Below, one piece after another: positions 1 to 10,649 of a DNA stretch of 64,000 bases (its first letter is position 1; each line of letters starts with the position of its first letter). The notes beneath the pieces were generated by a model that ran no database searches, was not told where the DNA came from, and saw only the letters and a program-made list of their open reading frames with translations. Source of the stretch: Calliphora vicina (lineage: Eukaryota; Arthropoda; Insecta; Diptera; Calliphoridae); assembly GCF_958450345.1 (NCBI RefSeq), contig NC_088782.1:94437358-94501357 (forward strand), written 5' to 3'. A program made the translations under genes and the position numbers.

Positions 1-203
1 TTATTTATCTGTATGGAAGGGCAACTTTCACGTCTTAAAGTAAATGTAACGTGAATACATTTTGTTGCTTTGACCTTAATTTTCCATTTCTCCAGCCATT
101 TTTCCAAATCGCCGATGTGAGACTGTAGTTGTTCGGAAGCTATTACGGGGTTTTCATGTGTACTTAAAAAAGCGGTATCATCCACAAATGTAGATGTGTG
201 AGT
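1..203 (-). pseudogene. Jockey-type reverse transcriptase fragment, cut by the window edge
   Basis: Read on the minus strand from base 203 down to base 1, one frame stays open for about 67 codons and resembles the part of a Jockey-clade non-LTR reverse transcriptase that follows the catalytic motif. It shows TFVDDTAFLSTHENPVIAS, then a W-rich helix (EKWLEKWKIKV) and HVTFTLRRESCPSIQIN, all in the order seen in Jockey elements. The usual catalytic FADD reads FVDD here. A TGA lies just upstream at 204-206, where similarity stops, so the rest of the polymerase is missing on that side; the other side continues beyond the window. Identification is by motif recall, not by a search. Related 3' ends of Jockey elements occur at 55565-56275. 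Confidence 0.8.
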
Positions 204-394
204 TCAGCAATTTATAATTGAAATTCCTATTAGAACGTATGAAATTGAACAATTTATATACTTAATAATAAGTTAATAAGTTAAGTTATGTTTTAATCAA
301 CATTTTTCCCTTTTAACCTCAAGTGAAGAAACAGAGTATAAAAAAGGTTATACAAATATATTTAGACAAATTTCAAAATATTTGGTTGTGGGAC

Positions 395-1620
395 TTATGT
401 GGTAGCTATGACCTATTATGATACAATTGTCATAAAATATTTTAACTTGATTTTTATGTATTTATATGGGAGCTGTGGACAATTATGGACCGATATTCAC
501 AAAATTCAGTATTATGATTTCTGAATACAAATTACTGATCTATGTACTATTTTGGTTCAATAAATGGATACTTTGACCTATTATGATCCTATTTTTGTAG
601 AATTTCATATAAACAACGCTATTAACAAGAGTGGACCTTATATGGGAGCTATGCCGAATTATGGACCAATATTTAAAAAATCTTGTAGTACGATTCTTGG
701 ATACAAATTACTGATCGGTGTAAAATTTTGGTTCAGTGCACGTTTTTTGGATATTTGTGCAGGTGAATGTGTTTTCCTGAAGTGGTTCTTATATGGAGGC
801 TATGACCAATTATGGGCTTATCATCGTAACATTTGGTACATCGATTTTTGTATATATTGAATAAATTTGTTTCGAATTTCAACCTGATAACTATATTTGT
901 AAGAAATTTATGAGGATTTTAGTGATTTTCGGGAGTGGACCCTATATGGGAGCTACGGTTAAATATGGGCCGATATTCACAAAATCCAGAAGTATGATTA
1001 CTGGATACAAATTACTGATCTGTGCGTAATTTCATTTTGATATCGATATGTTTTAAATATTTTTTTAGGTATCTTTTTCGGAAATGGACCTTATAGGGGA
1101 TCTATGACCACTTATCGGCCAATCTGTATAAAATTTGGTACAGTGATTTCTATGTATATGGGTATTATTTTAGTCGAATTTTAGCATAATAAAGGTATTT
1201 ATAAGAGATTTATTAGTACTTAACTGATTTGCGGAAGTGGACCTTATATGAGAGCTACGGCCAAATATGGACCAATATTCACAAAATCCTGTAGTATGAT
1301 TTCTAAATATAAATTACGGATCTGTGTAAAATTTTGTTTTTATATTGATATTTTTAGATATTTATGTAGGTTATTGTGTTTTTCGGAAGTGGTCCTTATA
1401 TGGGAGCTATAACGAATTATTTGCCGATCTTCATAGAATTGGGTACAGCGATTTGGGTATATATGGGGACTATATATGACGAATTTCAACTTAATAGCGA
1501 TATTTATAAGACATTTATGCTTATTTAAGTGATTTTCGGAAGTGAACTTTATATGGGGGCTATGGTCAAATATGGGCCGATTCACAAAAAATTTGGGGTT
1601 GTTATTTTTTTAAGCACTAA
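395..1620 (+). repeat. Tandem array of a 304-bp dimeric unit (two half-units of about 150 bp)
   Basis: A half-unit containing TATGGGAGCTA followed by a version of AATATGGGCCGATATTCACA recurs at about 467, 639, 943, 1246 and 1551, and a second, divergent half-unit recurs at about 790, 1090 and 1399. From 639 onward like half-units are 300-309 bp apart and neighbours about 150 bp apart, so the array is a dimer repeat. Short open frames here (for example 564-860) are by-products. The array leads directly into the 1620-2090 segment and is probably the expanded body of that element. Confidence 0.8.
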
Positions 1621-2090
1621 ACTTATTTTTCGTGAATTTTGTGTGGATACTGCAATTTTGTAGGCATTTGCAGACCATAGAACCATATTTCGGGAAGAAA
1701 TTTGTATGAGGGCTAGGAGAAATCATGAACCGATTCTTATAATTTTTACCAGAGTTAGGCCTTATAACATGAAAATAACGTGTGTAAAATTGTATGGTAT
1801 TATCTGCAATATATTTGCACAAATAACAAAAACTATGTTAAAATTATCAAGTTTTTTTTAGGTTGTCTCACATTTTGGTTTATAACTCTGGTTCCACAGA
1901 ACCGATTTTGCTGATTTTCAATACCAAACTGCTTAGGAGAACAATAAACATTTTTTTTGCAAGTCTACCAATTTTATTTGCCTATTTTGGACGTGAGCGT
2001 GTTTTACAGAGACAGACAGACGGACATGGCTCAATCGTCTTAGAATTTCAAAAGGATCAATAATATATATACTTTGTTGGGTCTCAGATG
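1620..2090 (+). mobile_element. 3' part of a mini-me-like dispersed element
   Basis: This segment matches, in opposite orientation, the element at 48105-48881: both share the CTCATATAAATTTCTTCCCG region, a GTTCCACAGAACC-like stretch, and the GACAGACAGACGGACATGGC block followed by TATATACTTTGTTGGGTCTC. That GTCY block next to a TA-rich stretch is the signature I associate with dipteran mini-me elements. No reading frame of interest is present. Confidence 0.6.
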
Positions 2091-3256
2091 AATATTTCTC
2101 AATGTTACACACCGAATGACAAACTTGACAAATGACAATGACAAAATGACAAAAAGATAAAAAAAAAAAATTATTTATCTAAAAATTTGTGAAAAAGCAC
2201 AGATTATAAAAAAATATTATTTTTAGATGTGTTATATAATTTTATATGTTATATAAATTAATCAAAAGTTAATAAAGTATCAGATATTCCAAAATAAATT
2301 TTTAAAACACGTTTTCCCAATTTTAGAAATTTTGGTATAAAAATTAGTAATGCATTATTTAAAAATCTTTCGATCTATACAACTTCCAAATTTGATTATA
2401 TCTTATTCCGTTCGAATTTTACACTTATTCATATATAAAATTTTTCTTTACGAATTTCAGGATTTTATGGCAAAAGATATTCTAAAATAAAAATTAGTTG
2501 GTCAAACAAATCGATGCAATATTTATTTAAACAAATTTCAGTACAAATATCTCTTCAAATAAAAGAGATAAAACAATAGTTCTCGATTATTTTCAAAATA
2601 AAAAGTTTCACTGTGCGTTGGTGACTTAGTTTTCACTCATTCTAATGTTATGTAAAAATCTAAATTTTCATAAAAAGAACTAGAGAACTTCGATTAGACT
2701 CAAATTTTCAGAATTTTATAATCAGCATTTTTTGGATTTGTCGTTGGTTTAAGATCGATTTTTCAATACAATATCCTGTTTTGATATAGAACTAATTTAA
2801 AACAAAAACTTGAAAAGTCCGATTCATTAGATAAACAGCAAGTAAACTAATATTTAAGTTTTTCAAATAATCATGAGAATTTTAAATAGTAGCTTCGTCT
2901 TTTTCCATAAATATTTTGCATGAAACTCAAGAATTTCCCCCAGAATGATTCAGATAGCTTTATCTGCTTAATGGATATTTAATAGGAAAATTATCAATTT
3001 TTTTATAAAAATGTCACGCATAGATTCAATATGAAAACATTAATTTGGTTTATTTTTGATGAATCATTATCCTCTAACTGATTGGCTGCTCTTATGTTTA
3101 ATAAAATGTCGCAAGTCTTACGACAAATCCAATTTATTGCTTACATGGTGACGAAGGGTACAAGAAAAAGAAAAACAATACAATGTTACTTACTAAGTAC
3201 TTATTGGGTTTTTCCAAAGTTTTCATTTATTTTCACTAAATGTATCATTTGTTTTA

Positions 3257-3283
3257 GCAGTTGTTGTTGTTGTTGCTGCTGTG
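3257..3283. repeat. Short GTT/GCT triplet run
   Basis: About nine imperfect GTT and GCT triplets in a row; simple-sequence DNA. Confidence 0.7.
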
Positions 3284-4261
3284 GGTTATAATGGTATTGG
3301 GTGCAAATGGCTCCATTAAAGGGGAAAATTTGCATTTTAAGTAATTGGAAATTTTACTTGAAATAAATTACAACCAATAGTCATTTACATGAACATTGTA
3401 TGGATGTATGTATTCTTTACTTATAAATATTGTAGGGTTGACTAAGTTCGAAATGATATTAAAAAGGGTTTTAGATTTTGTTTTTTTTTTTGCACTGAAT
3501 TTGCTAGAAAAGGGAGAAAGAGAGCTGAAAAAAGCAAAATAACAATTGAAGTAATAGAAAAGATTTTGCAAATATAAAAAGTTTCACATTGTTATATGTT
3601 TCTTTACTTTATAATAGAAACAAAATTAAAAGGGAAAAAAAATTGGAAAAACTTTTTCCAAAATATACATTTTTCAATTACTCTTCCCTTTCGATTAGAA
3701 ATATGTAGATGTAGAATGTACTTTGCATTGCTGTTGCAACGATCTAGGGAAACAAAGTATCTTAAGAAAATCCCTTTTAATATTACATAATTGATTACCA
3801 AAAAAAACAGACCGACAGACATACAAAGCAGAATACAAGTATCATTTTGCTTACATTGTAGAATTTTAAGTTAATTGAATATGATTTGTAAAACATGATA
3901 CAAATTCTATGTACATACGTGTATTTAGTTACAAGCTGGGTAATATTTACCCCATCCTTTTTAAAGATAAGCACTTGAATCTATTGGTTTAACGTGCATG
4001 TGGATCGGGATTTAAATTTTATTTGAATTTCGATATCAATTGTTTTCAAATGGTGAGAATTTCCCATAATAAAATCTCACTTTGTTTATCGTATTCACAT
4101 CATTTATTCTAGAGCTCCCCCTCCCCTATGGTGCAAGCGTCAGATACTCCTTTATTATTATAGATTCCCATTAACGTTGATTACAACACCACCGGGTTTT
4201 ATGGAATGTAAAGTGTTTTCAATGTTTCTTTGAAATTCAGGAAATAGACAACAATTTACCA

Positions 4262-4303
4262 TAACAATAACAACGACAACAACAACAATATCAACAACAG
4301 CAG
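4262..4303. repeat. Short CAA-type triplet run
   Basis: Imperfect CAA/CAG/CGA triplets in an otherwise unremarkable AT-rich stretch. Confidence 0.7.
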
Positions 4304-5080
4304 GAACTGTAATCAAAACTTAACATTAATGGTCCCTGGATAATAATAATATTCCTCATATCCCTACATACACAGATACTTACATTCCCATAATCACTGA
4401 TTGTATTCATACATATTTAATGCACCAGAACAGAGCGCAATATGAACGCAAGTAACAACGTCCTACTACTACTGCCTGCCACAAACCAGCTGCATTTGTA
4501 TTCAATGTAAGAAAACAATCAAGAACATCAACATTCAAATCAACCCCTTTTTACGCACAATTTTAATATGTTTGAATGTATGTATTTTTCAAACCCAACT
4601 TGTAATTTTAATGTTGCAACATGCTGTTTGTTTAAATGTTGTCACCCACCACCACCGCTATTCAGCCGCTGTTGCACTTTATTACAGTGCACCGACTACT
4701 GAAGTGTTTCCTTAATTTTTGTTGCGCGTTATGGTAAAAATCATTTGTTCCTCTACGAGTGTGAAATGCTTGAGAAAATTAAATTTATATTAAAAGTTTC
4801 TGTTTGAAGTATGTTGCAAATTGTTTGTTTTCAAATACCTTTATGTTGGATTACATTAAGTTACATGTTTCCGTTATGACCCTTTCTATAAAGCCCAGAT
4901 CATTCTTTGTAACCGATGCTCTATGTAAAATTATAAATGAAACTTCAAAAGTTTTCTCTCAAATCATGTCACCACAAACATTACAAGAGCTTTCTTTGAA
5001 AGATTGTTAAATACTTAGAGCTCACTAGAGACCATTAGTCAAGAGCACTGTGAGCATTTACTTTATTAATGAAAACTGTA

Positions 5081-5294
5081 CACAGAGAAAACCGATTCGT
5101 AGAAGCAATTGATTTTGTTGCCAATCGAATGATTCGGTTGCACACAGAAAATCAGGTTCTATCAACAGAAAATCAGTTGATGAAAAAGAATATTGGTTGA
5201 AGCAACCAAACTTTTGTTACCACTTCTAAAATTTTGGCAGAATCATTCGATTGGCAACAAATTCGGTTCCTACTACGAATCTGTTTTCTCTGTG
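5081..5294. mobile_element. Short palindromic element (MITE), copy 1, with TA duplication
   Basis: A 214-bp element begins CACAGAGAAAACCGATTCGT and ends with the near reverse complement; the arms share the ATCGAATGATTC core. TA stands on both sides (5079-5080 and 5295-5296), as expected for Tc1/mariner-type target duplication. A second copy lies at 54980-55226. It encodes nothing, so any movement depended on an outside transposase. Confidence 0.8.
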
Positions 5295-5504
5295 TAGGTT
5301 TAATTTGCGCATTCAATATCATACGTTGAAGAAATAAGAAATAAAAAACAAATTATTTTTTAATAATCGTCTGGAAATACCTCTAATATATGATATAATT
5401 TTAGGTTTGTAGCTTTTGTCTTGACAAATGATAATTAACTTTGTATGTAATGTATACATTTATTTAATTCCGTTTGTAAATATTTGTCGCAGACCCACAA
5501 AAGC

Positions 5505-6254
5505 TTATATATTCCGGGTCCTTATGAAATTCTAACACGATCTAGTTATGTCCGTCGATCTGTCTGTCTGTTGAAAACACGATATGGCCCAAACGAAGGT
5601 AGTTAACTGGCTGAAATTTTCCACAAATACCCTCTATGTATAAGGTTTGGTTTGGTATTGAAAATGGGCAATATCGGTACATGATTTCACCTAGCCCCCA
5701 CACAAATGTCCCCCGGAATACTGATTGAGCAGTAATAAATATGTTGATTATGTGGAAATCCTGATAAAACTTTACACAAATTAAATCTATGTACTCTGAA
5801 ATTATACTATAAAGTATGCCGAAAACCGGGCAATATATGTCCCTGATCTCCATACAAGGTTTCTTACTTTTTTTGTTTCAGCATGAGTTTCTATTTGTTT
5901 ATACATATCTGTTGGATGAAATCGATTTTTCAAAACCCTCACATAACCTATCGATCCACATGTGATATCAATATATCAGATATAATCATGTGGAATGGTA
6001 TTGAAAATCAGCAACATCGGCCCACAATTGGCAAATAAGCCTAGATAAATTATATTGTAAAGTAATGCGAAAATCGGGCAACATATCTCCCTAATACAAG
6101 GTCTCTTACTTTTTTTTGTACAACCGTCCTACATTTCAGCATGAGTTTGAATTTGTTAATACTTATCGGTTGGTTGAAATAGATTTTTCAGAAACCCAAG
6201 ATTACTTATCGATCCACATATGGTTTCAATATATCAGATATAATCATGTAGATT
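5505..6254 (-). mobile_element. Mini-me-like dispersed element, minus orientation, left part (interrupted by a hAT element)
   Basis: The minus strand carries the GACAGACAGATCGACGGACA-like block near 5550-5575 and GACCCGGAATATATAAGC just outside it. The body then contains a tandem duplication of about 255 bp (for example CAGCATGAGTTT at about 5879 and 6138). The repeat is broken at 6254 by the hAT transposon and resumes at 10499. A related body segment lies at 21200-21480 and a shorter one at 59560-59710. Confidence 0.6.
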
Positions 6255-6493
6255 TAGGGTTGCCAGCCTAGCTGGACTTGGCTGGATTGTCCAGCTTTTT
6301 TTATGCCTGTCCAGTTTCAAGCTAAAATTTCATTTGTCCAGCTAAATAGAAATTTTCGACAATAATATCTATATTATTTATTATTTCAAATTTACTTACT
6401 ATTAAGAAGAAAGAAAAAAATAAATGCCAAAAAGTTTTATGGGAATACGTGTCATATGGAATTTCTGATAATGACGTCAATGAAGAAGAATGT

Positions 6494-6502
6494 AATAGTT
6501 AA
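6494..6502. repeat. Left 9-bp target duplication of the 6503-7851 element
   Basis: AATAGTTAA is repeated exactly at 7852-7860, defining both edges of the inserted element. Confidence 0.88.
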
Positions 6503-7851
6503 GGTACCGTGAAATACCTCCCAAATGAAATAACTCCCCACGAAAAAATAAAATAACACCCAACAAATTTTCCATACAACTTGGGACTTATTTCATTATG
6601 AAACAACTCCTAACGCACAGGGAGTTATTTCATAATTTTTTGTTGGGAGTTATTTCATAATGCAATAACTCCCGATGAAACAACTCCCAATGAAATTTTT
6701 GTTGGGTTTTATTTCATTTAATTTTGGGAATTAGGAGTTATTTCACTGTATTAGGAGTTATTTAATTTTTGTTGGGTTCTACTTTGCAATAGCAGAACCC
6801 ATAAATATAAAAAAACTGGCTTCACTCAGAAAAGTTTTTTGCATTGGGTGCTGTGGCTTAATTGGTTAGCGCGTTTGATCATTAAGCATGATATGGTATT
6901 TGTGGCCTGGGTTTGATTCCCAGCCGCTGCCAATCAACAACATCAGTTTATAATAATTATTAGTTTACTAATAACTAATATTTATCACAGCGCCCTCCTT
7001 CGGTGGTATAACACTAAAACGCCACCGAAGTAAAATAATTAAACAAAGGTTGTTGGCTTGACTAATGCGCCATCTCACCACCACAGGCGCTGCAACCTGG
7101 ACTAATAACAAACATAACGCGCAATTGCAGAGTTGTCAATTAAAAAGCTTTTCTTCTCCTTTCACCACCTTTTCTTCTACTCTCTATCCCCTTTCCAAAG
7201 AAAGTAACACAATTATATATAGGCACATTAATTGCCTGAGTGTTACTTCTCTTTTTTAAAAAAAAAGAAAAAAGTTTTTTGCATTGCCGGCCTTCGGCCG
7301 GGCGCAAAGGTTTTCTCCTCTGGGGTGTCTCAAAAACCGGCTTCGCTCAGAAAAGATTATTTATACATCGTCGGCCTTTGTCAGGTTGCAACGATTACTT
7401 AATCTGGTGCGAAATGAAAATCGGTTTTCTGAAATATTATAAAACCTTTCTGCAATGAAAGAAATCTTTTTTGAGCGAAGCCAGATTTTTATACACCCCG
7501 GAGGAGAAGCCAGTTTTTGACACATCCCAGAGGAGTAAAACTTTGCGCTACGCTATAGGCCCGCAATGCAAAAATTGTTTGGTAGGCGAAGAATAATTTC
7601 ACTTTTGTAGTTCCTTTTTTTAGATTGCATAAATAAATAGCTTCTCATTGGGAATTATTTCATTTCTATTGGGATTTATTTCATCATTTTTAAAATTATG
7701 AAACCGCCAATTATTGGGAGTAATTTCATTTTACCCTTCGGTAGTTATTTCATATTTCAAGTTTGGGAATTATTTCATTTTTGAAGGGAATTATTTCATT
7801 GGGAGTTATTTCACTGGGAGTTATTTCATTTGGGAGCTATTTCACGGTGCC
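6503..7851. mobile_element. Unclassified 1.35-kb inverted-repeat element with a 9-bp target duplication
   Basis: The ends read GGTACCGTGAAATACCTCCC at the left and GGCACCGTGAAATAGCTCCC (reverse complement of the right end), 18 of 20 alike. Exact 9-bp AATAGTTAA copies flank it. Both ends are packed with variants of GGGAGTTATTTCAT, on opposite strands at the two ends (about 6510-6780 and 7645-7850). The middle is GC-richer than its surroundings and holds a tRNA-like promoter (6847-6930), a CTTCGGTGG hairpin (about 6998-7030) and repeated CGGCTTCGCTCAGAAAAG blocks. No transposase is present. A 9-bp duplication with long ends suggests Mutator-like or Merlin-type elements, but I cannot decide. Confidence 0.82.
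6847..6930 (+). ncRNA. tRNA-like pol III promoter region (SINE-like), not a functional tRNA
   Basis: TGGCTTAATTGG (6854-6865) is an exact match to the tRNA A-box pattern and GGTTTGATTCC (6910-6920) is a B-box with one C-to-T change. A five-pair T-stem (CTGGG/CCCAG) surrounds the B-box. The acceptor stem pairs at only four of seven positions and the anticodon arm does not form, so this is a tRNA-derived promoter as in SINEs rather than a tRNA gene. It sits inside the 6503-7851 element; whether a SINE inserted there or the element captured a tRNA is unknown. Confidence 0.6.
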
Positions 7852-8041
7852 AATAGTTAAGTATTATCAGAAGCATTTTTATATTTTATACAAAACATAA
7901 TGCAGAAATTCATACAACTATTTGAGCTCTTCAGAATGACTCTTGTACAGTTTTAGAGTTGCTCGAAAATTTAGCCTAATGAACAAAAAACTTTAAGACT
8001 GAAGTAGAAGACTTATTAAAAACAGCGGTCAGCTATGTTTC

Positions 8042-8176
8042 GTATTTTCAATACCAGTAAGCAAAGCTTTTTGTGAAAGAGTTTTTACTATTTTAAACAA
8101 TCTTTATACTAAAGAAATAAACCGAATGTCCGAGATTTGGAATTGGCCAAAATCCGTAAGTTCAAAAACGAAATAA
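8042..8176 (+). pseudogene. hAT transposase C-terminal dimerisation domain remnant
   Basis: One forward frame reads VFSIPVSKAFCERVFTILNN, then LYTKEINRMS, ending at TAA 8174-8176. The SIPVS..FCERVFS..N pattern is the conserved hAT family C-terminal dimerisation motif. The catalytic core and the zinc-finger end of the transposase are missing; upstream codons (EDLLKTA near 8010-8030) may be the last trace. It lies within the hAT ends at 6255 and 10498 and on the same strand as expected for that element, between the two nested insertions. Confidence 0.8.
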
Positions 8177-8213
8177 AGTGGCAGTGTTTTTAGTATTTAA
8201 TAATATCAATGTA

Positions 8214-9807
8214 CACTGAATCAATTAAGTCTCCGTACAGACATACCCATAATATAAACTAGCAATTTATGGTCACTTTTCAATACATATTTAAACCTTT
8301 TTTTAATTCATTTTATAAAAAATCTTATAAACTAGAAATCAACATAAAAAAAATACAAACATTTTCCTTAAAATCATAAAAATTTACATAAATTCAATAA
8401 TTGTATGAAAAGTATCACCAAAAAAGTCTCCGTACAGTTAACCGTTTTAAGGCAAGGAATCCCAATATTAATCTTAATTGAATTTAATATGTGGTAGGTC
8501 CTCCTTTCTTTGTTGTTGTCAGGGAATCCTAAAATAAGCAAATTTTAATGTATAGAAAGAAAATTATTATTAACTTGCAAAATGAAGGAAAAAATCTAAC
8601 CGAAATCAAGGATATTGTAAAAAGACCACGCTCTTCCATTCAGTACGTTATTCAACAGTTCAAAAAAACCGAACGATGGTAAATAAACAAAGAACTGACC
8701 ATCCCAGAAAAATAGACCACCACTTAGAGAGAAGAATTGTACGATTTGTAGAAGGTAATCCAAAAATTAACGCATGTGTAATTGCGGGAAACTTGAAAAC
8801 TAGTGATGAATTAACGGTAAACCCCCAAACTGTAAGAAACGCTCTTAAACTAAATGGATACAATGGTCGAGTAAGCCGTATAAAGCCCCTTGTTCGAAAA
8901 GTGAACATGAAAAATGGATTGGATTACACTATCGAGCATATTGATAAAGATTTTTTATTTTGGGATCGAGTTATTTTTAGCGATGAAAGTAAATTGAATG
9001 TTTTTGGTTCTGATGGAAGAGAAATATTATGGAGAAAGCCAAATACTGAAATGAATCCGAAGCATTTGACGCTAACCGTAAAGAATGGAGGAGGTAACGT
9101 TATTGTTTCGGGTTGCATGGCTTCATCTGGGGTAAGAAATCTTGTTTTTGTTGAAAACACGATGGATAAATATGCATACCTTAATATATTAAAAGAAAAC
9201 TTAAAACAAAGTGATGCAAAAATTAGGCTTGGGACGTTTGTATTGCTTCCAACAAGACAACGATCCCAAACACACCTCTAGATTAGTAAAGGAATGTCTT
9301 ATTTATAATGTTCCTAAGCACTTAAATCGCTCAGCTCAGTCACCTGATCTCAACCCGATTGAGCATCTATGGGATCACTTGGAAAGAAAGATTCGGCAGC
9401 ACAATATAACGAGTAAAGATCAGCTAAAAGCCGTTATAATGGAATAGTGGTATAAAATAGATTCCCTGACAACAACAAAGCTGGTCCATTCCATGCACAG
9501 CCATTAAAATTCTACAATTGCTCAGAAAGGAGGACCTACCACAAATTAAATTCAATTAAGATTAATATAGGGATTCCTTGCCTTAAAACGGTTAACTGTA
9601 CGGAGACTTTTTTGGTGATACTTTTCGTACAATTATTGAATTTATGTAAATTTTTATGTTTTTAATGAAAATGTTTGTAGTTTTTTATGTTGAATTCTAG
9701 TTTATACCATTTTTTATAAAATAAATTAAAAAAAGGTTTAAATATGTATTGAAAAGTGACCATAAGTCTTATGACTATGTCTATACGGAGACTTAATTGA
9801 TTCAGTG
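8214..9807 (+). mobile_element. Tc1-type transposon with long inverted ends in IR/DR arrangement
   Basis: The 1594-bp element starts CACTGAATCAATTAAGTCTC and ends with the reverse complement; TA stands on both sides (8212-8213, 9808-9809). Inverted ends are about 316 bp (left) and 348 bp (right). Each end holds two direct copies of AGTCTCCGTACAG: 8228-8240 and 8425-8437 at left, 9596-9608 and 9781-9793 (one mismatch) at right. This inner/outer repeat design is known from Minos-, Paris- and Sleeping Beauty-like Tc1 elements. The left end lacks about 45 bp present in the right. It inserted into the hAT element. Confidence 0.92.
8548..9507 (+). pseudogene. Broken Tc1 transposase (DD34E)
   Basis: Cut-and-paste transposase of the Tc1 family, about 320 codons, near the usual 340. 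It starts at ATG 8548 with a helix-turn-helix region (NLTEIKDIVKRPRSSIQYVI), then a second DNA-binding part with a PRK motif. Catalytic residues are visible as FSDES, FQQDNDPKHTSR and SPDLNPIEHLWD, with exactly 34 residues between the second D and the E. It is inactive: a stop with frame change at about 8676-8682, another frame change near 9235, and a TAG at 9445-9447 where an acidic residue is expected before WYKI. The C-terminus, ending at TAA 9505-9507, overlaps the right inverted end. Confidence 0.92.
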
Positions 9808-10498
9808 TATATGACGGACTGAACCGAACAAATTTAAGCAAAGTTAAATAAATTTTATGGAAAGAAATGAAAATATTTTATTGTGATTCTAAATTTTTAA
9901 ATAACTGCTAAAAAAAACACTTTTTGTAAAATCTTGAAAAGCGACCAAGTGGAGGTTGGTCGTTTTCAAAGATTTTGAAACACCCTCAAAATTTTGAGTT
10001 ATTTTGAAAAAAATGTTTTACGATAGGTCGTGGTTCTTTAGTACCTCTAACTCACACATTTTTAGCTTTCATAAAATTTATATTTTATGCATAAATTTTA
10101 TGAAAGCTATGAAAATCTTTTTTCTATGAAAATCTATTTTTTTTGTACAATGTTTTTAAGAAAATTGTATACAGAAAAAAACGAGACATTACTTGTTAAA
10201 TCGGTTTAAATTTGCAAAAGTTTATAAACTTGTTCGAAAAAGCTTTTGACACAATTTGTAATGTACTCAACAAGACCTATCACCCACGCTTTATCGTTTT
10301 CCAAGTTTTTTTCTCACTGTAGCACCGTGTAATAAAAATATATATAATGGATAAAAATATATTTTAATAAAAATTATTTACACAAATCCAAAATTAACAT
10401 TTTCTCAGTAATTTTTTTAATGTCCAGTTATTTTTGATTTGTCCAGCTTTTTAGACCCCAATGCCCAGCTTTTTGCAAATCTGAATCTGGCAACCCTA

Positions 10499-10640
10499 TG
10501 TGGATTGGTATTGAAAATCAGCAACATCGGTCCATAATTGGCAAAATATGGACCGATCTAGCAAAATGACACCATACTTTGGTCCGGGTTTTCTTACAAT
10601 ATTGGACACAATTTAAACCACTATTACCCTTTGCTTCGTA
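10499..10640 (-). mobile_element. Right part of the mini-me-like element broken by the hAT insertion
   Basis: GGTATTGAAAATCAGCAACA at 10506 continues the same sequence seen intact at about 5998, showing the pre-insertion order. Confidence 0.6.
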
Positions 10641-10649
10641 GAAAAAAAG

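Larger units (their letters stand above)
2116..5078. other. AT-rich unassigned DNA
   Basis: I see no gene, RNA or transposon end here. It contains two short triplet runs: GTT/GCT units at about 3257-3283 and CAA/CAG units at about 4262-4303. Open frames are all under 75 codons and have no recognisable motif. Confidence 0.5.
6255..10498 (+). mobile_element. Degenerate hAT transposon carrying two nested insertions
   Basis: The outer element has perfect 12-bp ends (TAGGGTTGCCAG at 6255, its reverse complement ending at 10498). It is flanked by 8-bp duplications differing at one base (TGTAGATT 6247-6254, TGTGGATT 10499-10506), and the broken host repeat reads through when the element is removed. 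Perfect short ends plus an 8-bp duplication are typical of hAT elements, and a hAT transposase C-terminus sits at 8042-8176. Without the insertions at 6503-7851 and 8214-9807 only about 1.3 kb is left, so this is an internally deleted, inactive copy. Short GTCCAGCT motifs recur near both ends. Confidence 0.88.

Noticed and set aside
395..1620. CRISPR array
   Set aside because: Regular spacing, but units are diverged throughout, about 150-300 bp long, with no short constant repeats or unique spacers, and the DNA is eukaryotic.
6847..6930. A functional tRNA gene
   Set aside because: A- and B-boxes are good but the acceptor stem has three mismatches, the anticodon arm does not form and the B-box C is changed; a tRNA-derived promoter fits better.
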